A program made the translations under genes and the position numbers. This document shows, piece by piece, positions 48,504-58,202 of a DNA stretch of 64,000 bases. The number at the start of each line of letters is the position of its first letter. The first letter of the stretch is position 1. Source of the DNA: Actinomyces haliotis (GTDB lineage Bacteria > Actinomycetota > Actinomycetes > Actinomycetales > Actinomycetaceae); contig NZ_JACWNA010000005.1 in the NCBI RefSeq assembly GCF_015355765.1, positions 1 to 64,000 on the forward strand, written 5' to 3'. The notes under the pieces are model-generated. The model did not search any database. It was not told the origin of the DNA and was given only the letters and a program-made list of their open reading frames with translations.

Positions 48504-48535
48504 GGCCCCGCCGCCGGCACGGCGGCGACGGGGCC
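48504..48535. terminator. Bidirectional terminator between holA and ribH
   Basis: GGCCCCG-CCGCC, loop GGCAC, GGCGG-CGA-CGGGGCC: a G+C-rich stem with a small bulge lying directly between the convergent holA and ribH stops. It serves both. Confidence 0.75.
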
Positions 48536-48540
48536 GGTGA

Positions 48541-49029
48541 TCAGCGACCCGCCAGTGATCGCAGCGCCGCGGTCGTGTCGATCGCCGCCCACGCCGCCTC
48601 GTAGCCCTTGTCCTCGTGCGAGCCCGGCAGCCCCGCCCTGTCCAGCGCCTGCGCCTCGTCATCGCACGTCAGCAGGCCGAAGCCCACGGGAACCCCGGAG
48701 TCGAGTGCGACCCGGCTGATCCCGTCCGTGGCCGCTCGGCACACGTAGTCGAAGTGCGGCGTCCCACCGCGGATGACGACGCCGAGCGCCACGACGGCGT
48801 CGGCCCCCGACCGCACCGCGGCCTGAGCGAGGATCGGCAGCTCGAAGGAGCCGACGGCGCGCACCGTCCGGTGCGAGGCGCCCGCCTCGTCGAGCGCGCG
48901 CTCGGCACCCGCGATGAGACCGCCCATGACCGTCTCGTGCCACGTCGAGGCGACGACGACGACGTCGAGCGGCCGCCCGTCGACGGTGCCGGACGCGTGC
49001 GCACCGCGCGGTGCCCCGGCCCCGCTCAC
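48541..49029 (-). CDS. ribH: 6,7-dimethyl-8-ribityllumazine synthase
   Basis: A 162-residue lumazine synthase, the penultimate riboflavin enzyme. The substrate site motifs [35 protein letters not shown] and [20 protein letters not shown] (with His about 97) and VPVGFGLLT are present. The GTG start overlaps the ribBA stop (GTGA). Last gene of the riboflavin operon. Confidence 0.96.
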   Translation of the reverse strand: MSGAGAPRGAHASGTVDGRPLDVVVVASTWHETVMGGLIAGAERALDEAGASHRTVRAVGSFELPILAQAAVRSGADAVVALGVVIRGGTPHFDYVCRAATDGISRVALDSGVPVGFGLLTCDDEAQALDRAGLPGSHEDKGYEAAWAAIDTTAALRSLAGR

Positions 49030-50285
49030 CGGAGGCTCCCGTCAGCGCCCACGGCCTCGAGGCCGCGCAGATCGTGGCCCATCCGATCGCGCTTGGTGCA
49101 CAGGTACCGGCGGTTCTCCTCCGTCACGTGCGCCGCACGACCCACACGCTCCGTCACTGGCACTCCCAGGGCCTCGAGCGCCTCCACCTTCTCCGGGTTG
49201 TTGGTGAGGAGCCGCACCGAGCGCACCCCGAGCGCCCGCAGCGCCTGCGAGGCTGCGCCGTAGTCGCGGGCGTCCACGGGCAGCCCGAGCTCCTGGTTCG
49301 CCTCGACGGTGTCAAGACCTGCGTCCTGGAGCGCGTAGGCCTCGAGCTTGGAGGCGAGCCCGATGCCACGGCCCTCCTGGGACGGGAGATAGACGAGGGC
49401 GCCGCGTCCCTCGTCCTGGAGGAGCTGGAGCGCCGTGTCGAGCTGGAAGCCGCAGTCGCAGCGAAGAGAGCCCAGGACGTCACCCGTGACGCACCCGGAG
49501 TGGACGCGGGTGACGACGTCCGTGCCGTCAACCTCACCGACCGTGAGAACGACGAGCTCGGTGCCGAGGACGTCGCGGAAGGCGTGGGCGGTGAAGACGC
49601 CGTAGCGGGTCGGCAGAGTCGTCGTCGCGACCTCCTCGACGAGCTGCTCCTGGCGCCAGCGCAGCGCCGCGATGTCGCTGATGGAGATGACCGGCAGGTC
49701 GTGCTCGGAGGCGAAGTCGATCACCTGGGAGCCGCGCTTCATGGTCCCGTCATCATTGACGAGCTCGACGAGCACGCCGACCTCCGGCAGACCGGCGAGC
49801 CGCATGAGGTCGACGGCCGCCTCGGTGTGACCGCGACGCACGAGGACCCCCTCCTCGCGGGCACGGAGGGGGAAGACGTGGCCGGGGTGGACGAGGTCGC
49901 CGGGACGCGTCCGGGCGTCGGCGAGGAGCCGGATCGTGCGGGTGCGGTCCGCCGCGCAGATGCCCGTCGTCACGCCCTCGCGCGCGTCCGTGCTCACCGT
50001 GAAGGCCGTCTCGTGCGGATCCGTGTTCGTCGCCGTCATCATGGGGATCCCAAGGGCGTCGAGGCGCGAGGCGCGCATGGGGACGCAGATGAGGCCGGAG
50101 GAGTAGCGGATGGCGAGGGCGAGCTGCTCCGTCGTCGCCGTCGCCGCGGACCAGATGAGGTCGGCCTCGTTCTCACGCGTGGCGTCGTCGGCGACGACGA
50201 CCATCCCTCCGGACCTGAGCGCCGCCAGCGCCCTGTCGATCGGGCTGGTCGTCGAGCTGGGCCTGCTCGTCGTGATCGTGCTCAT
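49026..50285 (-). CDS. ribBA: Bifunctional DHBP synthase / GTP cyclohydrolase II
   Basis: A 419-residue fusion. The RibB half (residues about 15-215) has [53 protein letters not shown] with [16 protein letters not shown]. The RibA half has [40 protein letters not shown] (zinc cysteines), [20 protein letters not shown] and [18 protein letters not shown]. It supplies both starting precursors of riboflavin. ATGA overlap with the ribE stop on one side and GTGA overlap with ribH on the other. Confidence 0.96.
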   Translation of the reverse strand: MSTITTSRPSSTTSPIDRALAALRSGGMVVVADDATRENEADLIWSAATATTEQLALAIRYSSGLICVPMRASRLDALGIPMMTATNTDPHETAFTVSTDAREGVTTGICAADRTRTIRLLADARTRPGDLVHPGHVFPLRAREEGVLVRRGHTEAAVDLMRLAGLPEVGVLVELVNDDGTMKRGSQVIDFASEHDLPVISISDIAALRWRQEQLVEEVATTTLPTRYGVFTAHAFRDVLGTELVVLTVGEVDGTDVVTRVHSGCVTGDVLGSLRCDCGFQLDTALQLLQDEGRGALVYLPSQEGRGIGLASKLEAYALQDAGLDTVEANQELGLPVDARDYGAASQALRALGVRSVRLLTNNPEKVEALEALGVPVTERVGRAAHVTEENRRYLCTKRDRMGHDLRGLEAVGADGSLR

Positions 50286-50941
50286 CGGTTCTCCTCCGTC
50301 GTCGTGGTGATGGCTGCCTCGTCCGTGGCACGGCTCGAGGTGAGGCGCTCGAGGTACTTAGCGATGACGTCGACCTCGAGGTTGACGGGGTCGCCGACGC
50401 TCTTGGTGCCGAGGACGGTGCGGGCGAGGGTCTCCGGGATGAGCGAGACGGTGAGGCTTCCCTCCGATCCCGCCGACGACCCCGGGTCGCGCACCTCCAC
50501 GACGGTGAGCGAGGTGCCGTCGATGGCGATGGAGCCCTTCTCGGCGACGTAGCGCAGGAGCCGTGCGGGGACGGAGACTCGCACGAGGTCCCACCGAGGC
50601 TCGTGACGGCGCTCGAGGATGGTCCCGGTGCCGTCGACGTGCCCTTGGACGACGTGCCCGTCGAGCCGGCCGTCCGCGCGCAGGGCCCGCTCGAGATTGA
50701 CGGGGTCCCCGGGACGCAGCACGCCCAGGCTCGTCCTGCTCAGGGTCTCTGCCATGAGGTCCGCGGTGAAGGCTCCGTCGTCGAGAGTCGTGAGCGTGAG
50801 GCAGCAGCCGTTGACGGCGATCGACTGGCCGGTGGCGGCTCCCGCGGTGACGGTCTCGCCGCGGATCGTCAGCCGTGCGGAGTCGCCGTCGACCTGGGTG
50901 GCGACGACCTCTCCGAGCTCCTCGATGATTCCTGTGAACAT
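50282..50941 (-). CDS. ribE: Riboflavin synthase, alpha subunit
   Basis: A 219-residue protein with two lumazine-binding repeats. Repeat 1 starts MFTGIIEELGEVVATQVDGD and ends around GCCLTLTTLDDGAFTADLMA; repeat 2 includes GHVVQGHVDGTGTILERRHE and IDGTSLTVVEV with FSVSLIPETLARTVLG-type end. It dismutates dimethylribityllumazine to riboflavin. ACCAGGAGGT precedes the ATG at 50941. Confidence 0.95.
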   Translation of the reverse strand: MFTGIIEELGEVVATQVDGDSARLTIRGETVTAGAATGQSIAVNGCCLTLTTLDDGAFTADLMAETLSRTSLGVLRPGDPVNLERALRADGRLDGHVVQGHVDGTGTILERRHEPRWDLVRVSVPARLLRYVAEKGSIAIDGTSLTVVEVRDPGSSAGSEGSLTVSLIPETLARTVLGTKSVGDPVNLEVDVIAKYLERLTSSRATDEAAITTTTEENR

Positions 50942-50955
50942 GTGCGACCTCCTGG

Positions 50956-52029
50956 TCATCGTTGGGTGGTGGGCTGGTGGGGGAGAGTGGCCGTGACGCG
51001 CACCGTGAGCTCGGGGCCCTCCCCGAGGACCGCGACGGCGGCGTCGTGGAGCCGGAGGATGCTGTCGATGGAGCCGATGCCAAGGTCGCCGACCGCTCCC
51101 GGGCCGGTCCCGAGGAGCGCCGGCGCGATGTAGGCGACGACCTCGTCCACGAGCCCGGCGCGCAGCATCGAGGCGGCGAGCGTCGGCCCGCCCTCGAGGA
51201 GGACGTGCCGGATCCCGCGGTCGTGGAGCGAGGCGAGGCCGTCGATGAGGTCGCCGGTGACCTGGACGAGCTCGGCTCGGCCGTCGCGCAGATGGGCCCC
51301 CTGGGGCACTCCGCGCGAGCCGACGACCACGCGCAGCGGCTGGTGCTCGCGCGGGGCCGGGCGGTCCTCGGCGTCGCGGACGGTGAGCGAGGGGTCGTCC
51401 CTGAGGGCGGTGCCCGTGCCGACCATGACGGCGTCGCACTCGCGCCGCAGACGCTGCCCGTCCCGCCGCGCGACCGCGGAGGTGATCCACTGGCTCGAGC
51501 CGTCGCGCGCCGCGACACGTCCGTCGAGCGTCGTCGCGGTCTTCCACGTGACCAGCGGGCGGTCGTGGGTGAGACCGAAGAGCCAGCCCCGGTTCACGTC
51601 ACGGGCCTCGTCCTGGTGCGGGCCGGCGACGACGTCGACGCCGGCCTCGCGCAGCCTCCGGGCGCCCCCGGCGGCGACCGGGTTGGGATCGGGCAGGGCG
51701 TACACGACGCGGGCGACCCCCGCACGCAGGAGCGCCTCGGTGCACGGGCCCGTCCTGCCGGTGTGGTCGCAGGGCTCGAGCGTGACGACGGCGGTGGCGC
51801 CGTGGGCGGCGTCGCCGACCCGGTCGAGCGCGTCAACCTCGGCGTGGGGCGTTCCTGCCCCGCGGTGGTGGCCGACGGCGACCACCGTTCCGCCGGGGGA
51901 GAGGATGGTGCAGCCAACGCGCGGGTTGGGGCCCTGTGGGACGCCCGGTGCGCGTGCGGCCTCGAGCGCGAGGAGCATCGCCGCGGCCTCGGCCGCCGTG
52001 ACCGGCTCCGTCGTCGTCGTGGGTTCCAC
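50956..52029 (-). CDS. ribD: Bifunctional diaminohydroxyphosphoribosylaminopyrimidine deaminase / reductase
   Basis: A 357-residue RibD. The deaminase zinc motif HAEVDALDRVGDAAHGATAV and VTLEPCDHTGRTGPCTEALL is followed by the reductase domain, RPLVTWKTATTLDGRVAARD, WITSAVARRDGQRLR, GTGTALRDDPSLTVR and HVLLEGGPTLAASMLRAGLV. It performs two steps of riboflavin synthesis. It starts the operon, about 100 bp downstream of the FMN riboswitch. Confidence 0.95.
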   Translation of the reverse strand: MEPTTTTEPVTAAEAAAMLLALEAARAPGVPQGPNPRVGCTILSPGGTVVAVGHHRGAGTPHAEVDALDRVGDAAHGATAVVTLEPCDHTGRTGPCTEALLRAGVARVVYALPDPNPVAAGGARRLREAGVDVVAGPHQDEARDVNRGWLFGLTHDRPLVTWKTATTLDGRVAARDGSSQWITSAVARRDGQRLRRECDAVMVGTGTALRDDPSLTVRDAEDRPAPREHQPLRVVVGSRGVPQGAHLRDGRAELVQVTGDLIDGLASLHDRGIRHVLLEGGPTLAASMLRAGLVDEVVAYIAPALLGTGPGAVGDLGIGSIDSILRLHDAAVAVLGEGPELTVRVTATLPHQPTTQR

Positions 52030-52131
52030 GGTCCGTCCCGCCTCTCGTGCCGGTGCGGTTCCGGGGCGGAGAGGTCACGGGACGACGGCGCTCGCGCCGA
52101 CCCGTGGGCCGACGACGAACGCCGAGCTCCC

Positions 52132-52256
52132 GCGTGCGCTTCCCATCCGGACTTTGACCGTCGGTCCAGGAGTTCCACCTGGTCAACCGGCCACCGATGT
52201 GACCGGGTCGCGGACTTTCACCGCCGGTTCGGAGTTTCACCGACCCCAGAGCACGC
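52132..52256 (-). promoter_or_regulatory. FMN riboswitch (RFN element)
   Basis: On the minus strand the RNA reads GGGGTCGGTGAAACTCCGAA then CCGGCGGTGAAAGTCCGCGA, a middle stem with CTCCTGGACCGACGGTCAAA and the closing GTCCGGATGGGAAG. These are the invariant segments of the RFN element that binds FMN. It lies upstream of ribD, so FMN shuts off the operon, either by early termination or by hiding the ribosome site. Confidence 0.95.
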
Positions 52257-52360
52257 GAGCTCTTGCTTGCACGAGCACCGTACACCGACCGGCGTGCCGA
52301 TGTGGCCTCGACGGGCGTGCCGTGGACGGGCGCCCGGCGGACGCGGACGTGCAGACGCGG

Positions 52361-52395
52361 CGAGGGGCGCCTCCCGTAACGGGAGGCGCCCCTCG
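52361..52395 (-). terminator. Terminator of rpsT
   Basis: A perfect 16-bp stem CGAGGGGCGCCTCCCG with loop TAA (52377-52379) between rpsT and the riboflavin operon leader. It ends the rpsT transcript. Confidence 0.85.
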
Positions 52396-52441
52396 CTCAG
52401 CGTGGTGCGTGTCCGGACCTCGTCGGGTCCGAACGGTCGTC

Positions 52442-52702
52442 TCAGAGGGAGGCGACGCGCTTGGCCAGCTTCGACTTGCGGTTCGCGGCCTGGTTCTTGT
52501 GGATGACGCCCCGGGAGACGGCCTTGTCCAGCTTGCGGGAGGCCTTCTTGAGGGCCTCCTCCGCGGCGGCCTTGTCGCCGGCCTCAACGGCCTGGCGCGT
52601 GCGGCGCACGTAGGTCTTGAGCTCGGACTTGACGGACTTGTTGCGCAGGCGGGCCTTTTCGTTGGTCTTGATGCGCTTGATCTGGGACTTGATGTTCGCC
52701 AC
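52442..52702 (-). CDS. rpsT: 30S ribosomal protein S20
   Basis: An 86-residue basic protein: [40 protein letters not shown], and the end [14 protein letters not shown] are typical of S20/bS20. It binds 16S rRNA early in small-subunit assembly. AGAAGGCAAC precedes the ATG. It has its own terminator. Confidence 0.97.
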   Translation of the reverse strand: MANIKSQIKRIKTNEKARLRNKSVKSELKTYVRRTRQAVEAGDKAAAEEALKKASRKLDKAVSRGVIHKNQAANRKSKLAKRVASL

Positions 52703-52932
52703 TGTGAAAGTTGCCTTCTCGATCGTGATTGGTCAATGGCCGGAAAGAGGGTTCGCGCCACGGGCTGACGTGAGGTGGTGGAAGCACCCGGCGAGGCCCG
52801 GTCGCCGGACCCCGAAGCCGGCCAGGCCAGAGGTCCAGGCAGGGACTTTACCAGCCACCGCCTAGCAGGTCCCGGGGTGCCCCGGCGCCCACGGCGTGAG
52901 GTGCGTCAACACGGGCCGGGCGGTCCGACCCG

Positions 52933-53652
52933 TCAGGACCAGTGCTCGCGCAGTGCCGCGACGACGCCGTTGAAGGTCGAGCGGTCCATCGTCGCGCCCT
53001 CACGCCTGACCGCCGCTGGGGACACAAGGAGGAGCCGGTCGAGGCGCACCTCGGAGTGGCGGCCCTGCTTGTCCCAGGCGCCGGTGCCGACGTCGTGCCA
53101 GTAGCGGCCCCACCGGGCCTCCTGCTCGGCGTCGACGTCGTGGTCCTTGCTGGTGAGCTGGGCGACGACGAGCTCACCGCCCTGGCGGGACAGGACGAGG
53201 ACGGGGCGGTCCTTGCCCTTGCTAGCGTCCTCTTGGTATGGCACCCACGTCCACACGACCTCGCCGGGGTCGGCGTCGCCGTCGGGGTCGGGCTGGTACT
53301 GGAAGGGCGGCAGGCCGAGCGATGCGACGTCGTAGACGCCGACCGGCGCGTGCCCGCCGGTGCTCGACGGCGAGGTCCGGCCGGCCGAGTCGCGCCCCGA
53401 GGCTGAGCCGGAGGGAGAGGTGGAGGGCCCGGTCGCGCCTTTGGAGCGCGATGCCGAGGCCGATCCGGACGTGGTGCTCCTGGACCGTGAGCCCGCTGAG
53501 CTGCCCGACTCCTTGCTGGTGGAGCGAGAACTGGAGGAACGCTTCCGACTCGTGCCGGTGCGCTGCTCGAGCTCGTCGCGGACGACGTCGGTCACAGCGT
53601 CGCGGGCGGAGCGGCCGACGACGCGAAGGATCCTGTCCAGGAGTGAGGCCAT
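52933..53652 (-). CDS. PemK/MazF-like protein with long Ser-rich N-terminus
   Basis: A 239-residue protein. The N-terminus (MASLLDRILRVVGRSARDAV) is amphipathic; residues 30-100 are Ser/Gly/Arg-rich low complexity; the C-terminal 125 residues carry a PemK-like fold: VVWTWVPYQEDASKGKDRPV, LVLSRQGGELVVAQLTSKDH, and SEVRLDRLLLVSPAAVRREG. MazF/PemK toxins cut mRNA, but actinobacterial standalone forms like this may have other roles. No antitoxin gene is adjacent, which argues against a classical module. Confidence 0.72.
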   Translation of the reverse strand: MASLLDRILRVVGRSARDAVTDVVRDELEQRTGTSRKRSSSSRSTSKESGSSAGSRSRSTTSGSASASRSKGATGPSTSPSGSASGRDSAGRTSPSSTGGHAPVGVYDVASLGLPPFQYQPDPDGDADPGEVVWTWVPYQEDASKGKDRPVLVLSRQGGELVVAQLTSKDHDVDAEQEARWGRYWHDVGTGAWDKQGRHSEVRLDRLLLVSPAAVRREGATMDRSTFNGVVAALREHWS

Positions 53653-53683
53653 GCGACTGACCCTACTGGCAGCACCCCGCAGG

Positions 53684-53758
53684 CGCCGAGACCAACACTT
53701 TCCCGCCGAGACTGGCCCCTGGGACGTCCGTCTGGGCGGGAAAGTGTCGGCCTCGGCG
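53684..53758 (-). terminator. Long hairpin downstream of trpA
   Basis: Arms 53684-53707 and 53735-53758 are complementary over 24 bp (22 exact on plus; the two mismatches become G-U pairs in minus-strand RNA) around a 27-bp loop. The arm core is CACTTTCCCGCC / GGCGGGAAAGTG. As it lies after trpA and pairs best in minus-strand RNA it is probably the trp operon terminator, or a dispersed repeat. Confidence 0.6.
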
Positions 53759-53803
53759 AGGGGTCGGGCTAGAGCGCCAGTCAGCGATGCGGGGCTCGCG
53801 GCG

Positions 53804-54655
53804 TCAGCGCCGGGTGGCGTCCTTCATGGAGGCGACGAAGGCGGCGAGCTCCTCGCTCAGGGCGGCCACCTCGCGCTCCCGGTCCGTCGAACCCGGCTCG
53901 GTGGCCAGGAGCGCCGCGGCGTGAGCCTCGATGATCTTCACCGTCGCGGAGCCCGAGATCGCGCCGTCGGCGCCCGCCCCGATCGCCTCGGCGACGTGCT
54001 CGGGCCGGGAGATGCCGAAGCCCAGCATGACCGGGGCGGCAGCGTCCTCGCGCAGACGAGCTACCGACTCGGCGAGGCCCACGGTCGAGGACTCCGTCTC
54101 GGTGCCGGTGACTCCGGCGCGCGACACCGCGTAGACGTAGCCGCGGGACGTGCGGGCGACGTCGTCGAGGGTCTCCTCGCTGGCCGACGGCGGGGCGATG
54201 TAGACGGCGTCGATCCCGACCGGCTCGGCAGCCTTCGAGAAGGGCTCGCCCTCGCGCACCGGGATGTCCGGCAGCAGCACGGAGTCGATCCCCGCGGCGG
54301 CGCACTCGGAGTAGAAGGTCTCCAGACCGACGGCGAAGGGCACGTTGCCGTAGATGAGCATGCCGATCGGCAGGTCGGGGTGCTTCGCCCGCACGCGCGC
54401 CACGACCTCGAGGGCACCGCGGAAGCCGACGCCCGCCGCCAGAGCCCGCAGGTGCGCGCGCTGGATCGTGGGGCCGTCCGCGACCGGGTCGGAGAACGGG
54501 ACGCCGAGCTCGAGGGCGTCGGCGCCGCCGGCGATGAGGGCCTCGATGACGGCCTCGGAGAGCTCCGGATCCGGGTCCCCGACCATGACGAAGGGGACGA
54601 AGGCGCCCTCCTTCGCGCCGGTGAGGCGCTCGAACATCTTCGGGTAGCGGGACAT
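53804..54655 (-). CDS. trpA: Tryptophan synthase alpha subunit
   Basis: A 283-residue TIM-barrel lyase that cleaves indole-glycerol phosphate. The catalytic Glu is in AFVPFVMVGDPDPELSEAVI and the Asp in GADALELGVPFSDPVADGPT; further, YGNVPFAVGLETFYSECAAA, DIPVREGEPFSKAAEPVGID and TVGLAESVARLREDAAAPVM are usual. Only three bases separate it from trpCB. Last gene of the operon. Confidence 0.96.
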   Translation of the reverse strand: MSRYPKMFERLTGAKEGAFVPFVMVGDPDPELSEAVIEALIAGGADALELGVPFSDPVADGPTIQRAHLRALAAGVGFRGALEVVARVRAKHPDLPIGMLIYGNVPFAVGLETFYSECAAAGIDSVLLPDIPVREGEPFSKAAEPVGIDAVYIAPPSASEETLDDVARTSRGYVYAVSRAGVTGTETESSTVGLAESVARLREDAAAPVMLGFGISRPEHVAEAIGAGADGAISGSATVKIIEAHAAALLATEPGSTDREREVAALSEELAAFVASMKDATRR

Positions 54656-54658
54656 GTC

Positions 54659-56998
54659 TCAGGCCTCCTTCTGGGCCAGGCCCAGGTACTCGGTGCGCTT
54701 GCCCATCTCCTCGACCATCCGGGCGGCGCGGGCCACGGCGCCGTCCTCGGAGAAGGAGCCGCCCAGGCGCATGCGGATCTGGTCGAGGTCCTTGTCGCCT
54801 CGGCCCGACAGGCACACGAGCAGGTGCGGGGTGGGGGCGTCGGCGGGGGTCTCGCGGGCGATCTTGAGCGCTTGCGCCAGGGCGTGCGAGGACTCGAGGG
54901 CCGGGATGATGCCCTCCCAGCGGGAGAGCTGGACGAAGGCGTCGACGGCCTCGTCGTCGGTGATGCCGACGTACTGGGCGCGCCCGGAGTCGGAGAGCCA
55001 CGCGTGCTCGGGTCCGACGCCCGGGTAGTCGAGGCCGGCGGACACGGAGAAGGACTCCTCGACCTGCCCCTCGTCGGTGCGCATGAGGTAGGAGCGGGCG
55101 CCGTGGAGGATGCCGACCTTGCCGGCGTTGATGGCGGCGCCGTGGTGCCGGGTGTCCAGGCCCTCGCCGGCGGGCTCGACGCCAACGAGCGCGACGTCCT
55201 CGTCGTCGACGAACTCGGAGAACATGCCGATGGCGTTGGAGCCGCCGCCCACGCACGCGAGGACCGTGTCGGGGAGGCGGCCGGTCATCTCGAGCATCTG
55301 GGCGCGGGCCTCGGTGGAGATGACGCGGTGGTACTCGTGGACGATCGTCGGGAAGGGGTGCGGTCCGGCGGCCGTCCCGAGGAGGTAGTGCGTCTCCTTG
55401 AAGGAGGCGGTCCAGTCGCGCAGTGCCTCGTTGACGGCGTCCTTGAGGGTGCCGGCGCCCGACGCCACGGGGACGACGTGCGCGCCCATGAGCTCCATGC
55501 GCTCGACGTTGGCGGCCTGCCGCACGACGTCGGTGGCGCCCATGTAGATCGTGCACTCCAGACCGAGCAGGGCGCAGACCATGGCGGTGGCGGTGCCGTG
55601 CTGGCCGGCGCCGGTCTCCGCGATGATGCGGTGCTTGCCCATGCGCTTGGCGAGCAGGGCCTGGCCGAGGACCTGGTTGCCCTTGTGGGCGCCCCCGTGG
55701 AGGAGGTCCTCGCGCTTGATGAAGATGCGGGCGTTGCCCTCGCGGGGCAGGTTGCGCAGCTCGGTGACCGGGGTGGGACGCCCGAGGTACCTCGTCATGA
55801 GCTCGTCGAGCTCGGTGTGGAAGCACGGGTCGTCCTGCGCCTCGATGAAGGCGTCCTCGAGCTGGTCGAGGGCGGGGACGAGGAGCTCAGGCACGTACTG
55901 GCCGCCGTAGGGGCCGAAGTACGCGGACAGGCGCGGGTGATGGTGGTCACCGTGCTCACGGCCCGCGGGCTGGGAGCCGGCGGACACGGGGGAGCCGTCG
56001 GTCTCGAGCCTCTCCTGCGCGGCCTCGTCTCCGCGGGCGACGGCGTGGGTCGGGTCCGGCGTCGTCGTCGCGAAGTCCGCGGCAGCGCCGGCGCCCGTGT
56101 CCTGGCCGCCCTCGAAGTAGGCGGAGGAGCCGGGCTGGCCGGCCCCGGAGTCCCCATCGGTGACGGCGGTCGCGAAGGATGCGGCGACGGCGCTCGGGTC
56201 CTCGCTCGCGGCCAGCGACGAGCCGATGAGGAGCGCGTCGACGAGGCCGGCCAGGCGCCGCACGTCGTCGGCGGACTGGACGCCGGACTCGCCCACGAGG
56301 ACGACGCCGGCGGGGGCGAGGGGCGCGTACTCCTCGGTGCGGGCGATGTCCGTGGCCAGCGTGCGCAGGTCGCGGTTGTTGATGCCGACGACCTCGGCAC
56401 CGAGGGCCTTGGCGCGCTCCATCTCCTCGTGGGTGGACACCTCGGTGAGGACCTCCATGCCCAGCGAGGCGGCCAGCTCGGCGAGCTCGCGGTAGACGTC
56501 GTCGGGGACGACGCTCAGCATGAGGAGGATGGCGTCGGCGCCGAGCGAGCGGGCGGCGAGCACCTGGACGGGGTCGACGATGAAGTCCTTGCACAGGACC
56601 GGCACGTCGACGACGGCGCGCACGGCCTCGAGGTCCTCGAAGGAGCCGTTGAAACGGTCCGGCTCGGTGAGCACGGAGACGGCGGCGGCGTGCGGCGCGT
56701 AGGTGGCGGCCAGCTCAGCGGGGTCGTACTGGCCGCGGATCGTCCCGAGCGAGGGCGACGCGGACTTGCACTCGAGAATGAGCGCCGGCTGCCGGCTCGC
56801 CCTCTCGCCGCTGCGGGTGCGCAGGGCAGCGGAGAAGGAGCGCTCGGAGCGCGGCAGGTCCTGCGGCCGCAGGCGCCCGAAGCGCTCGCGGAGCTCGGGG
56901 ATCCGCTTGCGGCGAGCCTCGACGATCGAGTCGAGCACCGTCCCGGAGACGATGAGCCGCTCCTCGACGGGCTTGAGGTCGGAGCTGCGGTGCGTCAT
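54659..56998 (-). CDS. Fused indole-3-glycerol-phosphate synthase / tryptophan synthase beta (TrpC-TrpB)
   Basis: A 779-residue fusion. Residues 1-278 are [24 protein letters not shown] (catalytic Lys78), [36 protein letters not shown] and [12 protein letters not shown], ending [10 protein letters not shown] and LIGSSLA. Residues 280-352 are a Gly/Ala/Thr/Asp linker. TrpB follows: [40 protein letters not shown] (PLP Lys439), [37 protein letters not shown] and [12 protein letters not shown]. The motif AHKGN differs from the more common AHKTN. No trpF is present; PriA elsewhere probably serves. The TrpB closely resembles the enterobacterial type by motif. Start and trpD stop overlap by one base (TGATG). 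Confidence 0.93.
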   Translation of the reverse strand: MTHRSSDLKPVEERLIVSGTVLDSIVEARRKRIPELRERFGRLRPQDLPRSERSFSAALRTRSGERASRQPALILECKSASPSLGTIRGQYDPAELAATYAPHAAAVSVLTEPDRFNGSFEDLEAVRAVVDVPVLCKDFIVDPVQVLAARSLGADAILLMLSVVPDDVYRELAELAASLGMEVLTEVSTHEEMERAKALGAEVVGINNRDLRTLATDIARTEEYAPLAPAGVVLVGESGVQSADDVRRLAGLVDALLIGSSLAASEDPSAVAASFATAVTDGDSGAGQPGSSAYFEGGQDTGAGAAADFATTTPDPTHAVARGDEAAQERLETDGSPVSAGSQPAGREHGDHHHPRLSAYFGPYGGQYVPELLVPALDQLEDAFIEAQDDPCFHTELDELMTRYLGRPTPVTELRNLPREGNARIFIKREDLLHGGAHKGNQVLGQALLAKRMGKHRIIAETGAGQHGTATAMVCALLGLECTIYMGATDVVRQAANVERMELMGAHVVPVASGAGTLKDAVNEALRDWTASFKETHYLLGTAAGPHPFPTIVHEYHRVISTEARAQMLEMTGRLPDTVLACVGGGSNAIGMFSEFVDDEDVALVGVEPAGEGLDTRHHGAAINAGKVGILHGARSYLMRTDEGQVEESFSVSAGLDYPGVGPEHAWLSDSGRAQYVGITDDEAVDAFVQLSRWEGIIPALESSHALAQALKIARETPADAPTPHLLVCLSGRGDKDLDQIRMRLGGSFSEDGAVARAARMVEEMGKRTEYLGLAQKEA

Positions 56999-58092
56999 CA
57001 GGCGTCCTTCCCGGAGGCGGCCTCGCGGGCGGCCGCCGCGTCCTTCGTCATGGTCTCGAGGTGCTCGGCGACCGTCCCGGAGCGCAGCTGCTCCAGGGCG
57101 GCCTCGGTGCCCTCGCGCAGGCTCTCGACGAGTCCGGCGAGGTAGAGCAGGGCGCCCGCGTTGACGGCGATGACCTCGCGCTGGCCGTCCGTGCCGCGTC
57201 CCTCGAAGACCTCGCGGAGGATTCGGGCGTTCTCCTCGGGCGGGCCGCCGAGGATCTCTTCCAGGTCGCGGGTGCGCACACCAAGGTCCGCGGGCGTGAC
57301 CTCGTAGGCCCTCACCCCCTCTGGGCCGACCTCCCGGACGGTGGTGGAGCCGTGCACCGTGATCTCGTCCAGGCCGAGGCCGTTGACGACGAGGGCGCGC
57401 TCTCGGCCCAGGCGTGCCTGGGTCTCGGCGATCATGTCGAGCTTGCTCGCGTCGGCGACGCCCATGACCTGGTAGGTCAGGCGGGCCGGGTTGATGATCG
57501 GACCGAGGATGTTGAAGATCGTCGGCGTCTTGAGCGCGCCGCGCACGGGTGCCACGAACCTCATGGCGGGGTGGTAGGCCTGGGCGAACAGGAAGGTGAA
57601 GCCGTGCTCCTCGAGGGCGGAGGCGGCCTGCTCGGGCGTGAGGTCGAGGGGCAGGCCGAGGGCGGCGATGGCATCGGCGGCGCCCGTCTTGGAGGAGACG
57701 GCGCGGTTGCCGTGCTTGGCGACGGTGAGCCCCATGGAGGCGGCGGTGAGGCCGGCGCCGGTGGAGATGTTGATGGTGCCGACGCCGTCGCCGCCGGTGC
57801 CGACGATGTCGAAGAGCGGCTTGGAGACCTCCGGGAAGGTGCGGGCGGCGGCGCGGAAGGCGTCGGCGGCGCCGGCGACCTCGTCGGCGGTCTCGCCGCG
57901 GGCGTGGAGCGCGGCGAGCAGCGCGGCCGTCTCGACCTCCGTGAAGGACCCGGAGGACAGGGCGGCGAAGACGGCGCGGGCCTCGTCGAAGGAGAGGCGC
58001 TCGCCCTGGACGGTGGAGCGCAGGAGGAGGCGGGCGGCCTCAGCCTGCTCGGCCGCCTCCGGGGTGGTGGTGGGCTCTGTCTGTGGGGTCAT
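56998..58092 (-). CDS. trpD: Anthranilate phosphoribosyltransferase
   Basis: A 364-residue enzyme that joins anthranilate to [24 protein letters not shown] (PRPP binding), [40 protein letters not shown] and [20 protein letters not shown] are conserved. It has a Thr/Glu/Ala-rich N-terminal extension of about 15 residues. It lies 110 bp after trpG and overlaps the trpCB start by one base. Confidence 0.95.
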   Translation of the reverse strand: MTPQTEPTTTPEAAEQAEAARLLLRSTVQGERLSFDEARAVFAALSSGSFTEVETAALLAALHARGETADEVAGAADAFRAAARTFPEVSKPLFDIVGTGGDGVGTINISTGAGLTAASMGLTVAKHGNRAVSSKTGAADAIAALGLPLDLTPEQAASALEEHGFTFLFAQAYHPAMRFVAPVRGALKTPTIFNILGPIINPARLTYQVMGVADASKLDMIAETQARLGRERALVVNGLGLDEITVHGSTTVREVGPEGVRAYEVTPADLGVRTRDLEEILGGPPEENARILREVFEGRGTDGQREVIAVNAGALLYLAGLVESLREGTEAALEQLRSGTVAEHLETMTKDAAAAREAASGKDA

Positions 58093-58202
58093 GGTGGAGG
58101 GTTCCCTTCTCGCGGGGGTGCGGTGCCGGGTGGTCGGTGGGCGACGACGTCGGGGCTGGGGTCCGCCGGCCGGCTGGTTCGCGCCGGTCGTCGCCGGGGC
58201 GT

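Noticed and set aside
52933-53652. Calling the PemK-like gene a toxin-antitoxin system
   Set aside because: No partner antitoxin frame is found upstream or downstream; the long Ser-rich front half is unlike classical toxins.
53360-57145. Open frame of about 1,260 codons antisense to pemK-like gene, trpA and trpCB
   Set aside because: Spans several real genes with full catalytic motifs and has no motif itself; an antisense shadow.
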